Part shown: positions 51,635 to 60,827 of the stretch, in pieces
How positions within the stretch are numbered: the stretch's first letter is position 1
Layout: every line of letters starts with the position of its first letter
Origin: Dulcicalothrix desertica PCC 7102
Lineage (GTDB): Bacteria; Cyanobacteriota; Cyanobacteriia; Cyanobacteriales; Nostocaceae
DNA length: 64,000 nt
Assembly (NCBI RefSeq): GCF_003991905.1
Contig: NZ_RSCL01000004.1
Coordinates: 335,934 to 399,933, forward strand
Direction of reading: 5' to 3'
The notes under the pieces: generated by a model
Seen by the model: the letters and a program-made list of their open reading frames with translations, nothing else
Told to the model about the DNA's origin: nothing
The model's database searches: none
Translations under genes and position numbers: made by a program

Positions 51635-52186
51635 ATGATTTTGAAAGAAACCGAGCTACAAGGCGCCTTCGTTGTTGACCTAGAAGAAAAGCACGACCAT
51701 CGTGGCTTTTTTGCTCGCACATTCTGTGGAAAAGAATTTGAACAGCATGGTTTGAAGCCTGTTGTTGCTCAGTGTAACTTATCCTACAACTATAAAAAAG
51801 GAACGTTACGGGGAATGCATTATCAAATCGCGCCAGCAGCAGAAACCAAGTTAATAAGGTGTACAAAAGGTTCTATCTACGATGTCATTATTGACATGCG
51901 TCCAGAGTCACCAACGTTTTTACAGCATTTTGGCGTGGAACTAAGCGCAGATAACCGACGTGCATTATATGTTCCAGAAATGTTTGCTCATGGTTATCAA
52001 GCACTTACTGATGATGCAGAAGTTGTTTACCAAGTTGGAGAATTTTATACTCCTGGGTACGAGCGCGGTTTACGTTACAATGACCCCTTCTTCAATATTC
52101 AATGGCCCCTCGAAGTCACTGAAATTTCTGAGAAAGATATGAATTGGCCTCTTTTACGCGCCACAGTTGTAGGTGGCACAGTTTAG
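51635..52186 (+). CDS. rfbC: dTDP-4-dehydrorhamnose 3,5-epimerase
   Basis: A 183-residue cupin epimerase. DHRGFFARTFCGKEFEQHGL, VVAQCNLSYNYKKGTLRGMH with the catalytic His, and IYDVIIDMRPESPTF with VPEMFAHGYQALTDDAEVVY are the RfbC hallmarks. It epimerises the 4-keto sugar en route to dTDP-L-rhamnose or a related deoxysugar. rfbA, rfbB and rfbD are not adjacent. The ATG is at 51635; a weak GAGG lies upstream. Confidence 0.95.
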   Translation: MILKETELQGAFVVDLEEKHDHRGFFARTFCGKEFEQHGLKPVVAQCNLSYNYKKGTLRGMHYQIAPAAETKLIRCTKGSIYDVIIDMRPESPTFLQHFGVELSADNRRALYVPEMFAHGYQALTDDAEVVYQVGEFYTPGYERGLRYNDPFFNIQWPLEVTEISEKDMNWPLLRATVVGGTV

Positions 52187-52290
52187 TAATTTTTTTGGTG
52201 GGCTTTCTCTTGCCCCACCTTTAACAGTTAATTACTAGAGTTCATGCAATAAACACAATATTAATTTCACAATAAACGGAGTAATTGAAC

Positions 52291-53604
52291 ATGATAATTA
52301 TTGATACCGCATTAAAAGCACGTCAAGAAAGTGGTAATCCGGTCAAAGTCGCCATGATTGGCGCCGGATTTATGGGACGAGGAATAGCAAATCAAATTGC
52401 TAACTCAGTTCCCGGTATGGAATTAGTGGCAATTTCAAACCGTAATCTTGATGCAGCCAAGCGCGCGTATTTAGAAGCGGGAATTGAAAATTTCCAAACA
52501 GTAACAACTGTAACAGAATTAGAAGGCACTATTGCACGCGGTGGATATGCAGTTACCGAAGACGCGATGCTATTGTGTCGTGCTGAAGGAATTGATGCGC
52601 TGATTGAAGTAACTGGCGCCGTTGAATTTGGTGCCCATATAGTTATGGAAGCAATAGCGAATCATAAGCATGTGGTGATGATGAATGCGGAACTCGATGG
52701 AACTATTGGCGCCATTTTAAAAGTTTACGCTGATAAAGCTGGCGTTATTCTAACAGCTTGCGACGGGGATCAACCGGGAGTGCAACTAAATTTATACCGT
52801 TTTGTTAAAAGTATCGGCTTAACTCCTTTATTGTGTGGCAACATCAAAGGTTTACAAGACCCATATCGTAACCCAACCACTCAAGAAGCATTTGCGAAAC
52901 GCTGGGGTCAAAAACCTAGCATGGTGACAAGCTTTGCTGACGGAACCAAAATTTCATTCGAGCAAGCTATTGTTGCTAATGCCACAGGAATGAAAGTTGC
53001 CAAGCGAGGAATGTTTGGTTATGACTTCACTGGTCACGTCGATGAAATGACGAATATGTATGATGTTGACCAACTCAAAGAATTGGGAGGCATCGTAGAC
53101 TATGTTGTTGGCGCCAAACCTGGGCCAGGTGTATTTGTGTTTGGTTCACATGATGACCCAAAACAGCAACATTACTTAAACCTTTATAAATTGGGTGAAG
53201 GACCACTTTACAGTTTCTACACACCTTATCACCTTTGTCACTTTGAAGTTCCGCTCTCTGTTGCGCGTGTTGTTCTTTTCGGTGACTATATATTGGCGCC
53301 ACAAGGAAAACCACTCGTAGATGTTGTTACCACCGCGAAAATTGACCTGAAAGCTGGTGAAACACTAGACGGTATCGGTTATTACATGACATACGGTCAG
53401 TGCGAAAATTCGGACATTGCCCAACAGCAGAAACTATTACCAATGGGTTTAGCAGAAGGATGTCGTCTCAAGCGTGATATCGCGAAAGACCAAGTATTGA
53501 CTTACGATGACGTGGAATTGCCCAGTGGTAGACTTTGTGACAAACTGCGTGCGGAACAAGATGCATATTTTGCTCCAATGAAAGCAATGGCAGCAGTTGG
53601 ATAG
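52291..53604 (+). CDS. NAD(P)-dependent oxidoreductase with SAF domain
   Basis: A 437-residue homoserine-dehydrogenase-like protein. The Rossmann start is VAMIGAGFMGRGIANQIANS. DALIEVTGAVEFGAHIVMEA, DGDQPGVQLNLYRFVKSIGL and GPLYSFYTPYHLCHFEVPLS are typical of this family, and the C-terminal part (GMAEG-like LAEGCRLKRDIAKDQVLTYD) forms an SAF domain. An ATG at 52291 with CGGAG nine bases upstream is used. The substrate is unknown, but genes of this type are regular members of cyanobacterial polysaccharide clusters, where an acidic or branched sugar may be made. Confidence 0.88.
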   Translation: MIIIDTALKARQESGNPVKVAMIGAGFMGRGIANQIANSVPGMELVAISNRNLDAAKRAYLEAGIENFQTVTTVTELEGTIARGGYAVTEDAMLLCRAEGIDALIEVTGAVEFGAHIVMEAIANHKHVVMMNAELDGTIGAILKVYADKAGVILTACDGDQPGVQLNLYRFVKSIGLTPLLCGNIKGLQDPYRNPTTQEAFAKRWGQKPSMVTSFADGTKISFEQAIVANATGMKVAKRGMFGYDFTGHVDEMTNMYDVDQLKELGGIVDYVVGAKPGPGVFVFGSHDDPKQQHYLNLYKLGEGPLYSFYTPYHLCHFEVPLSVARVVLFGDYILAPQGKPLVDVVTTAKIDLKAGETLDGIGYYMTYGQCENSDIAQQQKLLPMGLAEGCRLKRDIAKDQVLTYDDVELPSGRLCDKLRAEQDAYFAPMKAMAAVG

Positions 53605-54066
53605 TAGTCTCATGTAATTCGCGTTGATTTTATGCAGTAATAGCAAATTTTTACATTTGGTAGTCCAAGTTTGAAATCTCTGTAAAAATATTGCAAAGAG
53701 CAGCCTCAAATACTTGAAGTACCCATATGATAATTAAACCGCTATTTACTGAACGTCTTTTGGGATAACGTAGGTTGGGTTATGCGCTTCGCGTAACCCA
53801 ACACAAACTTATAACCGTATCTTTATTAAAAACTTTTATGAAACAAAGAAAGTTGATGCTTGTACTAAAACATGTAAAATTATAAGTTATAAATTTATAA
53901 AATATTTACAAGGCATTTACTAAATATAGTGTTGAATATTGTATACAAAAAATGCTTTAGTAACCTTAATTAATCAATTAAACGTATAAAAGCGGTATCA
54001 AATATATTATTTCAAACTTTGTGAGATTAAGCAAAGCACAAATTATACAAATATCAGGGAAACATT
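53605..54066. other. Intergenic region with GTTGGGTTATGCGCTTCGCG repeat
   Basis: The hairpin GTTGGGTTATGCG/CGCGTAACCCAAC lies at 53774-53802, a widespread cyanobacterial repeat likely to act as terminator for the oxidoreductase gene. The 260 bases after it are AT-rich, without GGCGCC, and must carry the promoter for the following glycosyltransferase. No gene seen. Confidence 0.6.
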
Positions 54067-55170
54067 ATGAAAATTGCCCTTGTCCATGACTACTTAACCC
54101 AGTGCGGTGGGGCAGAGCGTGTGTTTGAGTTACTGTGTAAACGCTATCCAGAAGCCGATATTTTTACTTCTGTATACGACCGCGAACAAACGATAGATCT
54201 GGGTTCTAGAGTTGTTAACACGACTTTTTTACAAAATATTCCCGGCGCCGCAAAATACTTTCGACTTATGGCGCCTTTATATTTCCCAGCATTTCGTTCT
54301 TTAGATTTAGAAGCATACGACTTAATTATCAGTAGTAGTACAAGTTTTGCAAAAGCAGTTCGTAAAAGACCAGGAGCGCGTCATGTTTGCTTTTGCCATA
54401 ACGTCACCAGATTTTTGTGGGATACCGAAACTTATTTACGTGAATATGGCGATTATCGGTATTTTGCCCCAATAATCGAACAAATTTTTGACATGATGCG
54501 TCGTGTTGACTTGACATACGCACAAGAACCAGACCTTTATATAGCTAATTCGAGTGTAGTAGCTCGCCGAATTCAAAGCATCTACGGAAAAAGAGCAATA
54601 GTCATCAATTATCCAATCGACACAGGCAAGTTTCTGTTCTCGAATAGTAAAGATGATTACTATCTTGCTTCAGCCAGGATGATTAGCTACAAACGCCTTG
54701 ATATAATAGTCGAAGCTTTTAACTGGTTAGGATGGCGCCTATTGATATCAGGCAACGGTCCAGAGCGGGAGAGGTTAAAATCGAAAGCGCTCTCAAATAT
54801 TGAGTTTGTCGGGCACGTTACCGATTTACAACGCACTCAGTTGTTTGCCAACGCAAAATCGGTTATCGTTGCAGCATTAGAGGATTATGGATTAGTTCCA
54901 GTCGAAGCGAATGCTAGCGGAACCCCTGTAATTGCTTTTGGTGCTGGTGGAGTATTAGATACTCAAGTACCAGGAAAAACAGGTGTATTCTTTAAACGGC
55001 AAACGCCAGAGTCCTTACAAACAGCGCTTTTAGAATCCAGGGAAATCTATTGGGACTACGAAGATATCCGTGAACACGCGGTGTCTAATTTTTCAGAACA
55101 AGCGTTTTTTAGCAAGGTCGAAAAAGTTATCGACCAAGCATGTTCGTATCAATTATCTAATTTTAATTGA
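54067..55170 (+). CDS. Family 4 (GT-B) glycosyltransferase
   Basis: A 367-residue retaining glycosyltransferase. MKIALVHDYLTQCGGAERVF is the N-terminal GT-B signature, RHVCFCHNVTRFLWDTETYL a middle motif, and the donor domain has YYLASARMISYKRLDIIVEA, LLISGNGPERERLK and GLVPVEANASGTPVIAFGAG with the E-x7-E catalytic pattern. It adds a sugar to the lipid-linked HEP repeating unit. The stop codon is 24 bases before the Wzc-like gene, so the pair is likely co-transcribed. Confidence 0.93.
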   Translation: MKIALVHDYLTQCGGAERVFELLCKRYPEADIFTSVYDREQTIDLGSRVVNTTFLQNIPGAAKYFRLMAPLYFPAFRSLDLEAYDLIISSSTSFAKAVRKRPGARHVCFCHNVTRFLWDTETYLREYGDYRYFAPIIEQIFDMMRRVDLTYAQEPDLYIANSSVVARRIQSIYGKRAIVINYPIDTGKFLFSNSKDDYYLASARMISYKRLDIIVEAFNWLGWRLLISGNGPERERLKSKALSNIEFVGHVTDLQRTQLFANAKSVIVAALEDYGLVPVEANASGTPVIAFGAGGVLDTQVPGKTGVFFKRQTPESLQTALLESREIYWDYEDIREHAVSNFSEQAFFSKVEKVIDQACSYQLSNFN

Positions 55171-55194
55171 TTTGTTCGCTGAGGGGAAGCAAAC

Positions 55195-57447
55195 GTGATA
55201 CAGACCACAGTTAATCCAATTTTCAATTCACCACCTCCTGACAATAATGACCCAGGATATGGACAATTGTTGGCGGTTTTAATCCGCAGACTTCCTTGGT
55301 TTTTAGCGGTATTTTTATCATCGCTAGCCATTACTGCTTTTATCACCAAAAACGCATCGCCTACTTATAAAAGTTCGATGCAATTTTTGGTCGAACCAAA
55401 CTATCAAGGAAAAACGCCACAAGGTGGTGGCGCACAAACACAAGAAAACCAATTTACAGACCCTAGTGTTCAGGTAGACACAGCAACACAGCTTAATTTA
55501 ATGCGAAATTCCGAGCATATTGAAAAAGCTGTGAAAGAATTAGACCGTGAATATCCAGGTATTACTATTGGTGATATTAGAAAAGCTTTAGTACTTTCTC
55601 AAGTCAAGGAAAAAGACGATAACCAAGCCACGAAAATTTTTCAGATAGAATACACTGATAAAGATAAAATTAAAACACAGCGCGTTTTAGAAGTGCTGCA
55701 AAAAGTTTATCTTGATTATAATAAAGAGCAGCAAAAAGACCGTTTGAAGAGAGGTTTAAAAGTAATAAACGAACAGTTAGAAAAAGTCCGTAAAGAACTA
55801 GCTGATTCGGAAACTAGGCTTTTAAGGTTCCGCAAAACTCAAAATTTGACTGACCCAGAATCTGAAGTCAAAACTCTAGAACAATCTCTAACAAGTATTC
55901 AACAAGATGGACGTAACATTCGCGCGCAGTATCAAGAAGCTGTTGCGCGTTACGAGTCTTTGCAACAACAACTCAAGCGGACACCTCAAAACGCTCTTGT
56001 TTCTGCACGGTTGAGTCAGTCTACTCGTTATCAAGCAATGCTAAACGAAATACAAAAAACAGATTTAGCACTTGCAAAAGAACGACTAGTATATACAGAC
56101 GAAGCTCCAAACGTTAGAAAACTAATTGAGCAAAGGCAACAACAACAGCAGCTTTTGCAGCAAGAGGTTGGCTCAACTTTAGGAGGAAACGCTTCGGCAG
56201 TTAACCTTGACCCACAAAATCTTCGCTCTCAAGGTAACGACAGTCAAATAGACCTAAATTTAGCATCTAAATTAGTTGAATCTCAAACGGATATACTAGG
56301 TTTACAAGCGCGTTATCAAAGCCTTGGTGAAAAAGAGCAGCAATTACGTAACGATTTAAAGCGGTTCCCAGCACTTTTAGCTGAATACAACCGTTTGCAA
56401 CCTCTGGTACAACTGAACCGTGAACGTTACAACCAACTATTAAAAGCCGAACAGCAAGTGCGGCAAGAGCTTGATAAAGGTCAATTTGACTGGAAAGTAG
56501 TAGAGAAACCACAACTAGGCGCCTTTATGGGTCCGTTCATGCAACAAAATTTATTGTTGGGTGGAGTTGTCGGATTAATTTTAGGAGGAATTGCGGCAGC
56601 AGTTCGTGAAGCTTCTGATGATTCGGTACACACCACAGCCGAATTAGAAAAACAAATTGCATTACCTTTATTAGGTACAACACCCAAGCTTCCACCAGCC
56701 AAGAACAGAGAATCTGTGATTAAACTACCTTTTGGTAAACCAGAAGTTTTGTCACCTTGGACAATTCAAGTATTACAATCACCTCCACGTTGGGAATCGT
56801 TAGATTTAATATTCAAGAATATCGAACTTTTGAACACTGTTGCAGCACTTAAATCATTGATGGTAACTTCCGCGTTACCCGATGATGGAAAGTCAGCACT
56901 GTCATTAGGCTTGGCAATGAGCGCCGCGCGTTTGCACAAACGAGTATTATTAATAGATGCGAATTTGCGCGAGCCAACATTACACAAACAGCTTAATTTA
57001 CCCAACGAGCAAGGACTTTCAAGTTTACTTGCAAGCGACGTAGACTTACCATCGCAAATCAGCATCCAAACATCAGGTTCATCGTACATTGATATTTTAA
57101 CCGCAGGCCCTCTTCCAGCAGACCCAGCTCACCTTTTAAGTTCACCTCGAATGAAACAATTAATGGCAGCATTTGAGGCAAACTACGACTTAGTACTTGT
57201 TGACGCACCACCAGTATTGGGGTTAGTCGATGCTTTACTAGCTGGTTCAGCCTGTCGCAGCACCGTTATGGTAGCAAGTATCGGTCGAGTCACTCGTACT
57301 CAACTTACCCAAGCAACAGGAATGTTGAACAGATTGAACTTGATTGGGGTTGTCGCAAATGGCGTATCGAGTACCGCAGCTACATACATTCCATATGCCA
57401 CTCAACAACAGCAACGTTTAGCTTTAAAACCGGGCGAAGACAATTAA
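55195..57447 (+). CDS. Wzc-like polysaccharide co-polymerase with BY-kinase domain
   Basis: A 750-residue inner-membrane protein that controls chain length and export. The start is GTG at 55195 with GAGGGG upstream. The Wzz domain has an N-terminal helix (LPWFLAVFLSSLAITAFI) and a C-terminal helix (LLLGGVVGLILGGIAAAVRE), with a coiled-coil, Gln-rich periplasmic part between. The kinase-like domain has DDGKSALSLGLAMSAARL (a Walker A lacking the usual G-E-G-K-S-T), LLIDANLREPTLHKQL and LVLVDAPPVLGLVDALL. The C-terminal tail has only two tyrosines (YIPYATQQ) instead of a Tyr cluster, so autophosphorylation may be weak or absent. Confidence 0.9.
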   Translation: MIQTTVNPIFNSPPPDNNDPGYGQLLAVLIRRLPWFLAVFLSSLAITAFITKNASPTYKSSMQFLVEPNYQGKTPQGGGAQTQENQFTDPSVQVDTATQLNLMRNSEHIEKAVKELDREYPGITIGDIRKALVLSQVKEKDDNQATKIFQIEYTDKDKIKTQRVLEVLQKVYLDYNKEQQKDRLKRGLKVINEQLEKVRKELADSETRLLRFRKTQNLTDPESEVKTLEQSLTSIQQDGRNIRAQYQEAVARYESLQQQLKRTPQNALVSARLSQSTRYQAMLNEIQKTDLALAKERLVYTDEAPNVRKLIEQRQQQQQLLQQEVGSTLGGNASAVNLDPQNLRSQGNDSQIDLNLASKLVESQTDILGLQARYQSLGEKEQQLRNDLKRFPALLAEYNRLQPLVQLNRERYNQLLKAEQQVRQELDKGQFDWKVVEKPQLGAFMGPFMQQNLLLGGVVGLILGGIAAAVREASDDSVHTTAELEKQIALPLLGTTPKLPPAKNRESVIKLPFGKPEVLSPWTIQVLQSPPRWESLDLIFKNIELLNTVAALKSLMVTSALPDDGKSALSLGLAMSAARLHKRVLLIDANLREPTLHKQLNLPNEQGLSSLLASDVDLPSQISIQTSGSSYIDILTAGPLPADPAHLLSSPRMKQLMAAFEANYDLVLVDAPPVLGLVDALLAGSACRSTVMVASIGRVTRTQLTQATGMLNRLNLIGVVANGVSSTAATYIPYATQQQQRLALKPGEDN

Positions 57448-57479
57448 ACAAAAGCAAACAAAATATTTTGTATAAATGT

Positions 57480-57503
57480 AAAGACTGTACATGTACAGTC
57501 TTT
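57480..57503 (+). terminator. 24-base perfect palindrome, likely terminator
   Basis: AAAGACTGTACATGTACAGT then CTTT, self-complementary over its whole length, followed by CTTATTTT. It lies 32 bases after the Wzc-like stop codon. Confidence 0.7.
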
Positions 57504-58057
57504 CTTATTTTATAAAAAAATAAACCCAGTTTCTAAATATTAAAAAATAACCAGAGACATATTTAATATAGCATTGTAAATACCTGCTTAAATTGCTATA
57601 TAGGCAACTAACATTTGAATGTTAATATTATTTTGCTGTGCTAGAATAATATAATTACTTAAAAAAATATGATGAAGCTAAAATTCAGTTCATCATAGCT
57701 TAATAAATAAGGCGAAAAGCTGCTATATATTTAAAGAATAAATGAAGAATTGAATTGTGATCTAGTTATCTTTACGGATTATTATATGCTAGAGATTAAA
57801 TCTACTCAAGAAAAAAGAAGAGCGGACTGACTGTAATTATCTGAAATTTTTGTATTCGCATTTTATACATACTTATTCGATATATACCTATTTATAAAAT
57901 GCTTTAATAATGTGGTTCTAAGAGGTTGTTTTAATCATCTCTCACTTTAGCACCTGTGGTTTTTGGTAGTTTCTCAGTTTGCACTCTTATGCAACTGGCG
58001 TCTCGTTGGCACCACTTGCCTTATCACAACAACCTACCACGATTAAAAAAAATCGTT
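57504..58057. other. Intergenic region upstream of hepC
   Basis: Some 550 bases with high AT content and no GGCGCC. It ends in open frame before the hepC ATG at 58058, where two longer starts (GTG 57956, ATG 57989) are possible. In Anabaena the hepC-hepA region has its own developmentally controlled promoter, and this gap is the right place for one. No defined site was identified. Confidence 0.45.
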
Positions 58058-58810
58058 ATGACAATATCTACTATTCGGAATTTAGAAAATAGTCTCACCG
58101 AACCTAGTCTTGAGCAACAGAAGAACTCACCTTACTGCACACTTACTTGGCGCCGTGGTAAGTTACTAGTTAGACCTGTTGGACAGCAAAAACAGCCTTA
58201 CTTGCCAGCAACAGATAACAAAGAATCTTTAGTTGAGTGCCTTAAACACTCCCCTATAAATTTAGTATTGATAGACCCAGAACTGGGTTTTTCAAAGGTA
58301 AAATTCTGGGCTGATGCAACGAGTGCTGTAGGCAAATCTATATACTTAACTATTCCGTCACTTGAAGTATCAAAACAACACGCTTTTGCATGGCTTCAAG
58401 TTATGCTCAACTCAATTATCGCTTTCGTAATTTTAGCGGTATTTAGTCCAGTTGCATTATGGTTAACTTTATTAACGTGTATTCATTCACCCAGTCTCTT
58501 ATTTTCCCGCGAGTGGCATGTTGGGAAGCGAGGCAAATTATTTCAAGTTATTAAGTTTAGCACAACTGAGAATAACGAAAATGTAATTGGCTACTGGATG
58601 CGTAAGTATGGTTTGGATAACGCACCGCAGTTATTAAACGTGTTGCGTGGTGAAATGAGTTTGTTTGGGCGCCGGAGTGTTAAGTTGGAAGATGCCGTCA
58701 AATTTAATTCCGAAAAGCTAAAAGAACTCCACAAAACTCCAGGAATTTTAGGTTTGTGGCAAGGCGCCTCAGAATCAAAATTACTGCATTTAGATAGCCA
58801 AACGCTGTAA
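58058..58810 (+). CDS. hepC: HepC-like polyprenyl-phosphate sugar phosphotransferase
   Basis: A 250-residue protein with the catalytic core of bacterial sugar transferases that start glycan assembly by moving a sugar phosphate onto undecaprenyl phosphate. One hydrophobic segment (VMLNSIIAFVILAVFSPVAL) precedes the core. KLFQVIKFSTTE corresponds to the usual YKFRTM, and GLDNAPQLLNVLRGEMSLFG to SLDELPQLWNVLxGDMSLVG. The normally conserved Asp-Glu pair thus reads Asp-Asn, and the terminal PRP reads RRS. Start chosen at ATG 58058. Upstream of hepA as in Anabaena. Confidence 0.82.
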   Translation: MTISTIRNLENSLTEPSLEQQKNSPYCTLTWRRGKLLVRPVGQQKQPYLPATDNKESLVECLKHSPINLVLIDPELGFSKVKFWADATSAVGKSIYLTIPSLEVSKQHAFAWLQVMLNSIIAFVILAVFSPVALWLTLLTCIHSPSLLFSREWHVGKRGKLFQVIKFSTTENNENVIGYWMRKYGLDNAPQLLNVLRGEMSLFGRRSVKLEDAVKFNSEKLKELHKTPGILGLWQGASESKLLHLDSQTL

Positions 58811-58816
58811 ATCAGA

Positions 58817-58855
58817 CAAGGTACTTAGTATGATTGGCTACTTAGAAGTACCTTG
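58817..58855 (+). repeat. Inverted repeat after hepC
   Basis: CAAGGTACTT at 58817 and AAGTACCTTG at 58846 are perfect complements with a 19-base loop. There is no T-run, so this is a processing or attenuation candidate between hepC and hepA rather than a strong terminator. Confidence 0.55.
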
Positions 58856-58945
58856 CCGATTAATTTCATCTTATATTTACTCGTCAAAATATTTACATCT
58901 AAATAGAAGTGGCATATCGGGATTGCGAAACTACTCTGAAAATCT

Positions 58946-60805
58946 ATGAATAAAAAAACTTCAAAACGCAGTAAATTTAAAATTTGGTTTAAAGCTAGTA
59001 AGTTTTGGCAAGAAAACTATCTGATCTTACGCGAGTTTAAAAATTTTCGTAAAGTAGCTATTTTTTCAATAGTTTTTTCTTGTTTAGCGGCATTAATGGA
59101 AGGCTTAGGCATTGGGTTGCTTATGTCTTTTTTACAAACATTATTACCTGGTTCTGAACCATTTAAAATGGGATGGGGATGGTTTGATGAGCTAGTTTTA
59201 GATATAAATGGTTCAGCAACTAGTCGATTAATCAGAATATGTATACTAATTTCATTAAGTGCTTGGATGCGTGGAGGATGTAACTATTTAACAACCGTAT
59301 ATTCAGAATCAGCACAGTTTTTACTTAGTGACTGTTTACGTAAACGTATTTTTGACCAATTACAAGCTTTTCCTCTCGGTTATTTTAGCCAAACTCGCTC
59401 TGGTGAACTAATTAACGTAATCACAGCAGAAATTGAAAAAATTAAAACAGGTTTTAATGCTGTTGCCTTTGTGATTACAAGAGGTTTGACGGTATCTGTA
59501 TATGCCATGTGCGTAGTATGGATATCTTGGCAAATGACCGTTATTTCAATTTTGCTGTTCGGTTTGATTGGTATTGGCTTAACAACAATGAACCGACGTG
59601 TAAGAGAATTAAGCTTCGATACTACAGCAGCGAGCGCTAAATTTACTTCAATAGCAATAGAATTTATTAATGGTATTCGTACAATTCATGCATTTGCAAC
59701 CCAAGACTTCGAGCGAAAGCGTTACTATCAAGCCAGCGATAATGTAGTTCATACGAATCAAAAAATTATTAAAACTTATGCTCTTGTAAAGCCACTGGCT
59801 GATGGAGTTGCTACAACTGTACTAGTTTCCTTAATTGTGCTTGGATATAGTCAATTTGTGGTACCGGGAATTATCCAGGTATCTTCTTTATTAACATTCC
59901 TGTTTATATTGGCTCGTCTTGTTCCAAATATCCAAGACATAAATGGAGTGTTAGCATTTTTAAGCACTTTACACGGAACTGTAGAATCAATAAAAAACTT
60001 GCTTAGAACTGAAGATAAAACTTACTTTCAAAACGGTAGTATTCCGTTTAAAGGGCTAAAACATTCTATAGATTTTATATCAGTAGATTTTAGCTACGAC
60101 AGCACAAACAAAATCTTACAAAATATTAAATTATCAATCGAGCGAGGAAAAACAACTGCGTTAGTTGGAGGTTCGGGTGCAGGTAAAACGACCCTAGCTG
60201 ATTTAGTTCCTCGCTTCTATGACCCAACAGAAGGTCAAATTTTTATTGACGGTATTGATTCACGGTTGTTAGAAATTCAATCGCTACGCAGTAAAATTGC
60301 TGTGGTTAGTCAAGATACTTTTATTTTTAATGCGACTGTTCGCGAGAATATTGCTTATGGAAAACCAGAAGCAACAGAAACAGAAATTCGAGAAGCTGCT
60401 CAATTAGCAAATGCACTTGAATTTATTGAAAGTGAGAGAATGCCTCAAGGATTAGAGACACAGTTAGGAGACCGTGGTGTAAATTTATCGGGTGGACAGC
60501 GACAACGTATTGCAATCGCGCGCGCTTTACTACGCGACCCAGAGATTCTGATATTGGATGAAGCGACAGCAGCTTTAGATACTGTTTCAGAGCGTTTAAT
60601 TCAACAATCTTTGGAAAAAATTTCGATTGGTCGAACTGTAATTACAATCGCACATCGACTTTCGACTATTGCTAAAGCCGATAAAGTTGTGGTCATGGAA
60701 AAGGGACGCATAGTAGAACAAGGGAATTATCAAGAGTTACTGCAAAAACAAGGCGCCTTGTGGAAATATCACAAAACTCAGCATGAAACAGGTTCAATTA
60801 GTTAG
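58946..60805 (+). CDS. hepA: HepA-like ABC exporter (permease-ATPase)
   Basis: A 619-residue half-transporter. The membrane domain has about six helices, including FSIVFSCLAALMEGLGIGLL and VVWISWQMTVISILLFGLIG. The ATPase has Walker A GGSGAGKTTLAD, signature LSGGQRQRIAIARALL, Walker B ILILDEATAALD and the switch His in IAHRLSTIAK. In Anabaena PCC 7120 HepA is required to deposit the heterocyst envelope polysaccharide layer, probably as an exporter of lipid-linked units. Position after the hepC-like gene supports the identification. It has one GGCGCC near the 3' end. Confidence 0.88.
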   Translation: MNKKTSKRSKFKIWFKASKFWQENYLILREFKNFRKVAIFSIVFSCLAALMEGLGIGLLMSFLQTLLPGSEPFKMGWGWFDELVLDINGSATSRLIRICILISLSAWMRGGCNYLTTVYSESAQFLLSDCLRKRIFDQLQAFPLGYFSQTRSGELINVITAEIEKIKTGFNAVAFVITRGLTVSVYAMCVVWISWQMTVISILLFGLIGIGLTTMNRRVRELSFDTTAASAKFTSIAIEFINGIRTIHAFATQDFERKRYYQASDNVVHTNQKIIKTYALVKPLADGVATTVLVSLIVLGYSQFVVPGIIQVSSLLTFLFILARLVPNIQDINGVLAFLSTLHGTVESIKNLLRTEDKTYFQNGSIPFKGLKHSIDFISVDFSYDSTNKILQNIKLSIERGKTTALVGGSGAGKTTLADLVPRFYDPTEGQIFIDGIDSRLLEIQSLRSKIAVVSQDTFIFNATVRENIAYGKPEATETEIREAAQLANALEFIESERMPQGLETQLGDRGVNLSGGQRQRIAIARALLRDPEILILDEATAALDTVSERLIQQSLEKISIGRTVITIAHRLSTIAKADKVVVMEKGRIVEQGNYQELLQKQGALWKYHKTQHETGSIS

Positions 60806-60827
60806 ATAGATTAAATAAATAGTAATT

